A stretch of 23,707 nt of DNA from Sideroxydans lithotrophicus (lineage in GTDB: Bacteria > Pseudomonadota > Gammaproteobacteria > Burkholderiales > Sulfuriferulaceae), in contig DZDB01000014.1 of assembly GCA_022736605.1 (NCBI GenBank), forward strand, positions 1 to 23,707, given 5' to 3'. Of this stretch, positions 1 to 6,935 are shown in pieces. The position numbers and the translations under genes are program-made. The notes below the pieces were generated by a model. The model worked only from the letters and a program-made list of their open reading frames with translations. It did not search any database and was not told the origin of the DNA. The stretch's first letter is position 1, and each line of letters starts with the position of its first letter.

Positions 1-714
1 GATATTTACAACCCGCAGCAAGGCAATTTCTGTTTTGTCGAAGGGCCGTTGTTCCATGACATCATCCTCGCGGATGAAATCAACCGTGCCCCGGCCAAGG
101 TGCAGTCGGCACTGCTGGAGGCGATGCAGGAGCACCAGATTACGGTGGGCGGCGTGAGCCGGACGCTGCCGCCGGTGTTCATGGTGCTGGCGACGCAAAA
201 TCCGCTGGAGCAGGCTGGCACTTTTCCGCTGCCGGAAGCACAGCTTGATCGTTTTCTGCTGCATGTTGAGCTGGATTACCCGAGTGCCGACGATGAACTG
301 CTGATCCTGCAACGCGACCGCAGCGCGCAGCCGGGCGGCGCTACTACAGTGCAGCTTGATGTGGCGAGCGTGCTGGCGGCGCGCGCCGAAGTGGCGCAGG
401 TACATCTGGATATCGCGCTGGCGCGTTACATCGTCAGCCTGGTCGGCGCGACCCGGCAACTGGCGACCTGGTTGCCGGATTACGCCGGCATGATCGAGGT
501 TGGCGCCAGTCCGCGCGCATCGCTGGCGATCGCCCGCGCCGCCAGCGCGCACGCTTATTTGAACGGCAAGGATTACGTCAGCCCGCATGACATCGCTGCC
601 ATCGCGCCCGACTGCCTGCGCCACCGCATCATCCCGAGCTTTGCCGCGCGCATGGAAAAAGTCTCGCGCAATACACTGATTGCCGCGCTGCTTGATGTGG
701 TGCCGGTGCCCTGA
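1..714 (+). CDS. MoxR-family AAA+ ATPase, 5' end cut by window
   Basis: The reading frame is open from base 1, so the N-terminal part, including the Walker A loop, lies outside the window; 237 codons are visible. The Walker B segment LADEINRAPAKVQSALLEAM (about residues 22-41 of the visible part) and the sensor/arginine-finger stretch ATQNPLEQAGTFPLPEAQLDRF are the MoxR signature. MoxR ATPases are chaperone-like and act with vWA proteins, usually in maturation of complexes or in stress tolerance. The stop is followed after two bases by the ATG of a DUF58 gene, the usual MoxR-DUF58-vWA order, so it heads the operon that runs to 6325. An internal ATG at base 49 is not a real start because homology continues upstream of it. 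Confidence 0.95.
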   Translation, partial: DIYNPQQGNFCFVEGPLFHDIILADEINRAPAKVQSALLEAMQEHQITVGGVSRTLPPVFMVLATQNPLEQAGTFPLPEAQLDRFLLHVELDYPSADDELLILQRDRSAQPGGATTVQLDVASVLAARAEVAQVHLDIALARYIVSLVGATRQLATWLPDYAGMIEVGASPRASLAIARAASAHAYLNGKDYVSPHDIAAIAPDCLRHRIIPSFAARMEKVSRNTLIAALLDVVPVP

Positions 715-716
715 GC

Positions 717-1679
717 ATGACCAACCCACTATCTATCTGGCTGGCACGCAGCCAGCACCGGCTACTGCACGCGCGGCAGGTGGACGTGAATGCGCCCTTG
801 TTGTGTGAAGCCGAGGTGCGGCAATTGCGCCTTGCGATCCAGGCACTCGGCTATCGGCGCGAGACGGCACAGCGTTATGCCGGAGACCTGCGTTCGGTGC
901 ATCTGGGCAGCGGGCTGGATTTCGAGGAAGCGCGCCCGTATCAGCCCGGTGATGATGTGCGCGGCATGGACTGGCGCAGCACAGCACGCACCAACAAGCC
1001 TTACGTCAAGGTCTATCGTGAGGAACACCAGCCCGCGCTCCACCTTTTGATTGATCGCGGCGCGAGCATGCGTTTTGGTACGCGCGGACGGCTCAAGGTG
1101 ACGCAGGCGGCGCGTATTGTTGCGCTGCTGGCGCTACAGGCGGCAGCCAGCCAGACCTGTATCGGCGCCACGTTGTGGCAGGCGAAGCTGCGCAGCGTGC
1201 CATGCCGTCAGGGCGAAATCGGCGCGCTGCAAGTGATTGAAGCGGCGATTGCGGCGTGTCCGCCAAGCGACGACGGATCAGACGCGCCCATGCTGGCACC
1301 GGTGTTGTCGCAACTCGACGCTGAATTGCCGCGCGGCTCGCGCCTGGTGCTCATCAGTGATTTTTCGCGTTTGCAGACAGCCGATTCTGCCGCATTGCTG
1401 CGGCTTGCCAATCGCCATCAGGTGCATGCAATTCAGGTGCTCGACGCCAGCGAAATCAATCTGCCCAATGTCGGCCTGATGTGTTTTCAAGATGCAGCGT
1501 CGGGCGTGCTGCGTCGGCTTGATACCGGTAGCCAGCGCCTGCGTACAGCGTTTTCAAAAGCTGCCGGGGTGCGTCATGCCGCGCAACAGACAGTATTCCG
1601 CGCTGCCGGGATAAGTTTGTCACTGTGTCTGGCCAATACGGATGATTTGACCGCATTGGCGAGTGCGTTGAGCCGATGA
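717..1679 (+). CDS. DUF58 domain-containing protein
   Basis: A 320-residue protein with the DUF58 hallmark around residues 74-106: YQPGDDVRGMDWRSTAR, then a KPYVKVYREE segment. DUF58 proteins are vWA-like and are encoded next to MoxR ATPases; their biochemical role is not settled. No signal peptide or convincing membrane segment is seen. The ATG lies 2 bases after the moxR stop, and the 3' end overlaps the next gene by 4 bases (ATGA), so translation is probably coupled. The opposite strand has several open frames here, which are GC-rich shadows. Confidence 0.93.
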   Translation: MTNPLSIWLARSQHRLLHARQVDVNAPLLCEAEVRQLRLAIQALGYRRETAQRYAGDLRSVHLGSGLDFEEARPYQPGDDVRGMDWRSTARTNKPYVKVYREEHQPALHLLIDRGASMRFGTRGRLKVTQAARIVALLALQAAASQTCIGATLWQAKLRSVPCRQGEIGALQVIEAAIAACPPSDDGSDAPMLAPVLSQLDAELPRGSRLVLISDFSRLQTADSAALLRLANRHQVHAIQVLDASEINLPNVGLMCFQDAASGVLRRLDTGSQRLRTAFSKAAGVRHAAQQTVFRAAGISLSLCLANTDDLTALASALSR

Positions 1680-2110
1680 ATCCCGGTGGCCTGATCGATA
1701 TCATCAACCCGCTACCGCCACCGCTGGCGGTGGTTTCAACGCACTGGGGGCTGTGGGTAGCGCTGTTGCTGGGGGTGCTGATTATCCTGAGTGGCGGGCT
1801 GTGGTGGCGTTGCCGGATGGGTCGCAGGACGCGTCGTAATATCAGGCGGCTTTGTGCGCAATATGAGCGCGGGGTGCTGGATGGTCGCAGCGTGGCGTAT
1901 CAGCTTGCAGAACACCTGCGTGCTTATTTGCAGCTGGCGCAGTTGCCCGCCGACTGCCCGCCTGGCGTGCCGCTGGCAGCGCGTGCAGGCTGGTCTGAAC
2001 TGGTCGCGCAGTTGAATCAATTACGCTATCAACCGGGCTATGCATTGAACGTGGCGCAATGGCAGTTGCTGTTGAAGCAAGTTGACCTGTGTCTGCGGGG
2101 TTGCCGCTGA
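1676..2110 (+). CDS. DUF4381 domain-containing membrane protein
   Basis: A 144-residue protein. The N-terminus has the proline-rich stretch DIINPLPPPLAVV followed by one transmembrane helix (about residues 26-46) and a basic cytoplasmic segment, the layout of DUF4381 proteins found in MoxR/Bat operons. The C-terminal half is soluble and helical. Function is unknown; position between DUF58 and vWA genes suggests a part of the same membrane complex. It overlaps the preceding gene by 4 bases and its TGA shares one base with the ATG of the next gene (TGATG). Confidence 0.85.
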   Translation: MNPGGLIDIINPLPPPLAVVSTHWGLWVALLLGVLIILSGGLWWRCRMGRRTRRNIRRLCAQYERGVLDGRSVAYQLAEHLRAYLQLAQLPADCPPGVPLAARAGWSELVAQLNQLRYQPGYALNVAQWQLLLKQVDLCLRGCR

Positions 2111-3093
2111 TGTGGCAATTGGCGCAGCCAGCCTGGCTGGTTTTGTTGCTGGTGCTGGTGGTTGTGGCGTGGTGGCACGGACGCGCACCCACTGAGGTTG
2201 CGGCAGCCAGTAGGGTGACGCTGATCCATCCTGATCTGGCGATTCTGCCTGCCACGCACGACCAGGCAAAAACGCGTCTGCGTGGCGAGCTGCTGTTGAA
2301 ATTGCTGGCGCTGGCATGTCTGGTGCTGGCGCTGGCGCGGCCACAGTGGATCGGCGGTTGGGTGCCGCCAGCGCCGCAGGGGCGCGACATCGTGTTGCTG
2401 GTTGATACGTCAAAAAGCATGAGCATCAATGATTTCGAGCTGAATGGACAGCCGGTCGAGCGCCTCGCGGTGCTGAAAAGTCTGGTGACACGCTTTGTCG
2501 CCGGACGGCGCGGCGACCGTTTCGGGCTGATCGGGTTTGGCAGCGTGGCGGGCACGCTGGTGCCGCCCACATTTGACGCAGGCTTGCTCAGTGCCATGCT
2601 GGCACGCCTGCAGATTGGCATGGCGGGGCAGGATACTGCGTTAGGCGATGCCATTGGCCTGGCGCTGAAGCAGGTCAGGGTGCGGGGCGGGCAGCGCCCG
2701 GCGCTGATTTTATTTACCGACGGCGACAGCACTGCGGGCGAGATCAAACCGGCCGAAGCGGTGGCGCTCGCCAGTCACATGGGCGTGTCGATTTATACGG
2801 TGCAAGTGGGCGGGGATTTATTTGCCAGTGGGCGCGCGCCACAGCCGGTGGATGCGGCGAATAGTGAGCCGGGTCTGCGTCAGATTGCCGCCGAAACGGG
2901 TGGACGATTTTATATTGCGGGGGATCGTGCGGCCTTGAGCGATGTGATTCGCGACATCGGTGCGCGCGAAAAAACGCTGACGCCGCCGTCGACCCGACGC
3001 GTCGTTGAGCAGTGGTACTGGCTGCCGCTGCTGTTGGCGGCGGCCTTGCTCAGCGGTGTGCGTTTGTTGCAGTTGCGCCGGGAGGCGACATGA
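2110..3093 (+). CDS. batA: vWA domain membrane protein, BatA-like
   Basis: A 327-residue protein from the ATG at 2110, preferred over an in-frame GTG at 2089 because ATG overlaps the previous stop as TGATG. Two N-terminal hydrophobic helices (about 8-22 and 60-77) precede a von Willebrand A domain with the metal-binding DTSKS at 99-103 and the later FTDGDST motif; a last helix lies at about 303-322. This matches BatA of the Bacteroides aerotolerance family: a membrane-anchored vWA domain exposed to the periplasm. It probably pairs with the second vWA protein encoded directly downstream. The last 4 bases overlap that gene. The symbol is by family resemblance only. Confidence 0.85.
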   Translation: MWQLAQPAWLVLLLVLVVVAWWHGRAPTEVAAASRVTLIHPDLAILPATHDQAKTRLRGELLLKLLALACLVLALARPQWIGGWVPPAPQGRDIVLLVDTSKSMSINDFELNGQPVERLAVLKSLVTRFVAGRRGDRFGLIGFGSVAGTLVPPTFDAGLLSAMLARLQIGMAGQDTALGDAIGLALKQVRVRGGQRPALILFTDGDSTAGEIKPAEAVALASHMGVSIYTVQVGGDLFASGRAPQPVDAANSEPGLRQIAAETGGRFYIAGDRAALSDVIRDIGAREKTLTPPSTRRVVEQWYWLPLLLAAALLSGVRLLQLRREAT

Positions 3094-4868
3094 TTGATCT
3101 GGCCCAGCTTGACTGGCGCAATCCGGCGTGGCTGTTGCTGGCGTTGCAACCGCTTTTGATGGCCGTATTGTTGCATTGGCGCCGCCAGCGCATCGTGCAG
3201 TACGCCGATGCGGCGCTGCTGCCGTGGGCGCTGCGTGGTCACTTTGCCACGCGCAGCAGCCGTTTTCGTAACGGCGTGAATGCGCTGGCCTGGGTATTGC
3301 TCGCCTGTGCTGCCGCCGGGCCGCGGCTGCCTTTGCTCAATCCCGCGCAACAGCAGGCGGTGACCACGCGTCATGTACTCAACCTGATGCTGGTGCTCGA
3401 TTTGTCGCCGTCGATGCAGGCGCGGGATATTCCGCCGCAGCGCCTGCAACGTGCCAAGCTCAAACTGCTGGATTTGCTGCCGCGCCTGCACGGCGAACGC
3501 GTTGGGCTGATTGTGTTTTCCGGCAGCGCCGGGCTGCTGATGCCGTTGACAGCGGATACCCGTGTGCTGCCGTATTACCTTGATCTGGCACAACCCGCGC
3601 TGTTGGATACGCCGGGCAGTAACCTGGCGGCTGCGCTTGAACTGGCGCGGCAGACGTTGGGGCAGCAGGCGGCCAGGCGCGGTGCGGTGCTGCTGCTTAC
3701 CGACGGCGATGCGACAGCCTTGTCCGGTGCGGCGGGTGCGGCGGCGCTTGACGCGGCACGCCAGCTGGATCGAGCCGGGCTGCCATTGTCCGTGCTGGCG
3801 TTGGGCAGCGCGACTGGCGCAACCATTCCGCTGCCCGATGGCGGCGTGCTGGAATACGACGGTGCGCCTGTGACCAGCGTGCTCGATGCGGCTGGCTATA
3901 CCACGCTGGCACGGTTGGGCGGTGGACGCTATGCGAGCGTGACCGATGGTCAAGCCGATCTCGAGTCGCTCTATGATGACGGTATCTTGAAACTGCCCGC
4001 CAACGCCGTGCCACCCGATCCGGCGCAGGCCTGGCGTGAGCTGTATGCGTGGTGTTTATTGCCCGCCTGGGTATTGTTGTTGTGGGTCTGGCTGCCAATG
4101 CCGAAACGACAAGTGCAGGTGGCGCTGTGGCTGTTTGGCGTGATGTTGCTCGCGGGACAAATCCCCCGGTCTGCTGTTGCTGCTGAATCCGACCCGGCAC
4201 AAGCTGCATATCGGGCATATCAGGCTGGTCGTTACGTTGAAGCGCAGGCCTGGTATGGGCAGATGCAAGGCTATGCCGCAGCGATGGGTGGCGGCGCGTC
4301 AGCGTATCGGCGGCGCGATTACATCGAGGCGATTCACCAGTTCACGCAGGCGTTGCTACGCGCTGATCAGACTGGCTCGCGTGCTGATGCGTTGTATAAC
4401 CTCGGCAACAGCTATTTTGCCGTGGGCAGATTGCAAGCGGCGGCGGATGCATATCTGGGGGTGCTCAAGCTGCGTCCGCACGATGCCCGTGCAGTGGCCA
4501 ATCTGGCGCTGACTGCAGGGCAGCGGAGCAAGCCAAAGCCAGAGGCGCGCCCTACTGACGGGGTGCCGGGACGGCACGGCGAGCAGTTGGGCGAGATGCG
4601 GGATAACGGCATCGTGCCGCTTGGCATGGAAGACAGCAAGCCCAAATCTGGCATGGAGGTGGATTTGACGCCAACGCAGCGTGCCGCTGCCGAAGCCCGG
4701 TTGCGCAGCGCCGCCAATGGTCAGGCTGGACGCGCCATCGTCAGCGAACAGGTATATCAGGCAGCGCTGAAAAAGCTTGAGCTGACGCCAGATCAGGCAG
4801 AGAAGATTCAGCACAATCTGCTGCAACAGGATGGACGCGCTGACGCAGCCGCGTTGCTGCCATGGTGA
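3090..4868 (+). CDS. batB: vWA plus TPR protein, BatB/BatC-like fusion
   Basis: A 592-residue protein. I choose the ATG at 3090, which has GGGAGG just upstream and overlaps the preceding stop; the frame stays open further upstream to a GTG at 3012. Two helices (about 13-29 and 63-76) precede a vWA domain with DLSPS at 104-108 and LTDGDAT. Two more helices follow (about 319-335 and 342-356), then TPR-like repeats (about 370-480) with YNLGNSYFAVGRLQAAADAY as the clearest unit, and a charged tail. In Bacteroides the vWA part (BatB) and TPR part (BatC) are separate genes; here one frame carries both, as is common in Proteobacteria. TPRs usually dock partner proteins. Confidence 0.87.
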   Translation: MIDLAQLDWRNPAWLLLALQPLLMAVLLHWRRQRIVQYADAALLPWALRGHFATRSSRFRNGVNALAWVLLACAAAGPRLPLLNPAQQQAVTTRHVLNLMLVLDLSPSMQARDIPPQRLQRAKLKLLDLLPRLHGERVGLIVFSGSAGLLMPLTADTRVLPYYLDLAQPALLDTPGSNLAAALELARQTLGQQAARRGAVLLLTDGDATALSGAAGAAALDAARQLDRAGLPLSVLALGSATGATIPLPDGGVLEYDGAPVTSVLDAAGYTTLARLGGGRYASVTDGQADLESLYDDGILKLPANAVPPDPAQAWRELYAWCLLPAWVLLLWVWLPMPKRQVQVALWLFGVMLLAGQIPRSAVAAESDPAQAAYRAYQAGRYVEAQAWYGQMQGYAAAMGGGASAYRRRDYIEAIHQFTQALLRADQTGSRADALYNLGNSYFAVGRLQAAADAYLGVLKLRPHDARAVANLALTAGQRSKPKPEARPTDGVPGRHGEQLGEMRDNGIVPLGMEDSKPKSGMEVDLTPTQRAAAEARLRSAANGQAGRAIVSEQVYQAALKKLELTPDQAEKIQHNLLQQDGRADAAALLPW

Positions 4869-6325
4869 AAAACTGGCTGCGCGGCTGGATTGCGTTGTTG
4901 CTGTGCGTGCTGGCTACGGTGACCTGGGCTGCCGGTATGCAGCTACAGGTGGCGCGTACCCAAATGACGCTGGGCGAGGCATTGACGGTGACGCTGCGCG
5001 CGGAAAACCTGGGTGTGCCGCTGGACGACCTTGATCTGACGCCGTTGCGGGCCGATTTCGATCTTTACACGCGCTCCATCGACCGCCAGAGCCGACGTGT
5101 GCAGGGTCACGATGATGTGACCGAAACCCTGTCCATGGTGCTCTACCCGCTACGCAGCGGACGACTGACTTTGCCCGCGCTGCACCTCGGCGGGCAGGGT
5201 AGTCGGCCTGTCGTGATCGAGGTGATGGCTGCAGGCGGCGATACGCCACAGGTGCAGTTTCAGCTTACGCTCATGCCCCATCAGCCGATGACGCGTCAGG
5301 TCGCAGAACTGGTGCTGGACATATATGACGACGGCAGCCTGCAATGGGCGCCAATACGCCTGGCGCCATTGCCGGGGGTGTATCTTCGCGCACTGGCAGC
5401 AACAGAAAAACCGGTTGAACGGGCGGGTGTAAGCCGCATGCTGCACCGTCAGCGCTGGGCGTTGATGCCGTTACGCCCGGGTAAGGTGACGATTCAGTTT
5501 GGCATGGCAGATGCGCTCAAATTCGGCAATCGTCTGCGCTATGCCATGCCGGGTCTGACGTTGGACGCATTGCCTGCACCGGCCTATTTGCCGGTAAGCG
5601 TGCCGATTGGTCGATTGTCAGCAACAGCCCGCGTGCCAAGCGGCAGCTTGCCACTGAATCAGCCGCGCAATTGGGTAATCCAGGTGCATGGCAAGGGCTT
5701 GAGTGCTGACAGCCTGATGCGGCTTCTGCCTGCACTGCCCGATTCACGTGCGCTGCATTTTTATCCGGCGCAGATCCGTCTGTTGCCGGGTTCGACACAT
5801 ACGCTCGAACAAGTGTGGCAAATCAGTACGCCATTCGTGCCGTTGCAAGCCGGGACGCTACGCCTGCCCGAACGGGTGTTGACCTATTTTGATCCAGCCA
5901 CTGGACGGCTGGAGGCGCAGGTACTGCGCCCTGCAAGCATCGAAGTCGTTAATCCATTGTGGGGAAAATTAGCGCGAGCCGGGCTGCTGATGCTGGCGCT
6001 GGTATTGAGCCTGTTGTTACTCCTCTGGGGTGTGCGGCGATTGCGTCGCTGGCGGCGACGGCGTGCGTCCCTGCGTGCAATTCAGTCTGCGTTGGACGTG
6101 GTTGGGCTGAAACAGGCGGTACTGAATTTTGACTGGGGCGACGGCCGCTTGCCTGCCCGGCATTTGCCTGGCTGGCAACAGCTCTGTCATTCTCGCTTGA
6201 ATGATTGCGCTGCGTTGAGCGTGCTGATTGCACGTCTGGATGCAGCGTGTTACGGCAGATCGGATGAATCCGTTACTACGTTGCGTCCACTGTTATGGCA
6301 GGCGCTGGCGGCTTTGAAGGCATAA
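4862..6325 (+). CDS. batD: BatD-family (oxygen tolerance) membrane protein
   Basis: A 487-residue protein with a signal peptide (basic MVKNWLRGW, hydrophobic core, AAG cleavage area near residue 24), a large periplasmic beta-rich region, and one transmembrane helix near residues 371-392 followed by a very basic stretch (RRLRRWRRRR) and a short cytoplasmic tail. The N-terminal segment on transition from strand to strand (TLGEALTVTLRAENLG; YPLRSGRLTLPAL) is typical of BatD. It starts inside the preceding gene (7-base overlap) and is the last gene of the operon. The role of BatD is not known in molecular terms; the family is linked to stress or aerotolerance. Confidence 0.85.
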   Translation: MVKNWLRGWIALLLCVLATVTWAAGMQLQVARTQMTLGEALTVTLRAENLGVPLDDLDLTPLRADFDLYTRSIDRQSRRVQGHDDVTETLSMVLYPLRSGRLTLPALHLGGQGSRPVVIEVMAAGGDTPQVQFQLTLMPHQPMTRQVAELVLDIYDDGSLQWAPIRLAPLPGVYLRALAATEKPVERAGVSRMLHRQRWALMPLRPGKVTIQFGMADALKFGNRLRYAMPGLTLDALPAPAYLPVSVPIGRLSATARVPSGSLPLNQPRNWVIQVHGKGLSADSLMRLLPALPDSRALHFYPAQIRLLPGSTHTLEQVWQISTPFVPLQAGTLRLPERVLTYFDPATGRLEAQVLRPASIEVVNPLWGKLARAGLLMLALVLSLLLLLWGVRRLRRWRRRRASLRAIQSALDVVGLKQAVLNFDWGDGRLPARHLPGWQQLCHSRLNDCAALSVLIARLDAACYGRSDESVTTLRPLLWQALAALKA

Positions 6326-6351
6326 AAAACGGCGCCTGAGGCGCCGTTTTT
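6325..6351. terminator. bidirectional intrinsic terminator between convergent genes
   Basis: A perfect 12-bp stem (AAAAACGGCGCC at 6325-6336 and GGCGCCGTTTTT at 6340-6351) with the 3-base loop TGA. It has a T-run on the plus strand and, by symmetry, one on the minus strand, so it can end both the batD operon and the convergent small gene at 6370-6675. Confidence 0.9.
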
Positions 6352-6369
6352 GAACGATGCGGGTCGTAT

Positions 6370-6675
6370 TTACTTGCCCATGTGTGGCGACGACGAGTAA
6401 CGTTCCATTACGGTACGGTCTTTCCAGACTTTTTCATCGAGCACGGCGGCCGGAATGGAAAACTGGTTTTCATGGTCAACGGCTTTTTCCTTGACGATCT
6501 TGGTGACGTTTTCGTAGGCGATCTTGTGCAACAAGCCGCCACTGTCGGTCATGCGGGCGATCATGCTGGTTTCAAACAGTTTGTACACGTAAATGTTGGC
6601 AGGACGCAATTTGCCATCTGCTGCGCGCAGTGCCACAGTGTAGCGGGTGTTTTCTTTAAAGCTGCTCTTGTCCAA
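6370..6675 (-). CDS. uncharacterised 101-residue protein, TTG start
   Basis: I do not recognise a named family. The start is a TTG (6675-6673), supported by an AGGAG box at 6687-6683 on the minus strand, 7 bases upstream; no ATG or GTG fits the box. The product is small, charged and soluble, with no signal peptide, membrane helix or cysteine: the middle (YVYKLFETSMIARMTDSGGLLHK in part) alternates strand and loop and may be a small beta fold. The C-terminus carries EKVWKDRTVMERYSSS. It is encoded divergently from soeA and shares a 260-bp AT-rich region with it, which might mean shared regulation. It is probably real because of the ribosome binding site and the flanking terminator. Confidence 0.72.
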   Translation of the reverse strand: MDKSSFKENTRYTVALRAADGKLRPANIYVYKLFETSMIARMTDSGGLLHKIAYENVTKIVKEKAVDHENQFSIPAAVLDEKVWKDRTVMERYSSSPHMGK

Positions 6676-6824
6676 TGCAAAACTCCTGAGTCAGGGCTGG
6701 AAAACATGTCTGGGAAAATATTCCAGACAACTGAAAAATAGTGATTGCTAATACTCTAACATGGAATTTTCGTCCTCACAATCAGCGACCTTACGCTCTG
6801 GTGATATAAAATGATTTCAAAAAT

Positions 6825-6844
6825 ATTTTATAGGGCTATAAAAT
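6825..6844. promoter_or_regulatory. candidate operator: perfect 9-2-9 inverted repeat
   Basis: Arms ATTTTATAG and CTATAAAAT separated by GG. A further copy of the half-site TATAAAAT lies at 6805-6812. The centre is about 70 bp upstream of the transcription start that the soeA -10 box would predict, a position typical for an upstream-bound activator. The binding protein is unknown, and no regulator gene is in the window. Confidence 0.45.
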
Positions 6845-6891
6845 CAGCGGTTTGCTTGTGGCACCTGGTTTAAGCGACAATATTAGAAGAA

Positions 6892-6897
6892 TATAAT
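6892..6897 (+). promoter_or_regulatory. probable -10 box of the soeA promoter
   Basis: An exact TATAAT, 38 bases before the soeA ATG. No good -35 hexamer is found 16-18 bases upstream (the best is a TTTAAG-like stretch), which suggests dependence on an activator. Confidence 0.5.
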
Positions 6898-6935
6898 ACG
6901 CTACTATTTATTAATCCATTATAAACAATCAGTTA

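Larger units (their letters stand above)
6676..6935. other. divergent regulatory region between the small minus-strand gene and soeA
   Basis: A 260-bp AT-rich gap, the largest in the window. It holds a perfect inverted repeat (6825-6844), a third half-copy of the same element (TATAAAAT at 6805-6812), a consensus -10 hexamer for soeA (6892-6897), and two near copies of TAATAC(T/G)CTA at 6749-6758 and 6894-6903. I see no small gene in it. soeA has no recognisable ribosome binding site at its 3' end. Confidence 0.6.

Noticed and set aside
2910..3953. 347-codon minus-strand frame across the vWA genes
   Set aside because: Its arginine- and glutamine-rich translation is typical of a shadow frame in GC-rich DNA; the plus strand has clear vWA motifs.
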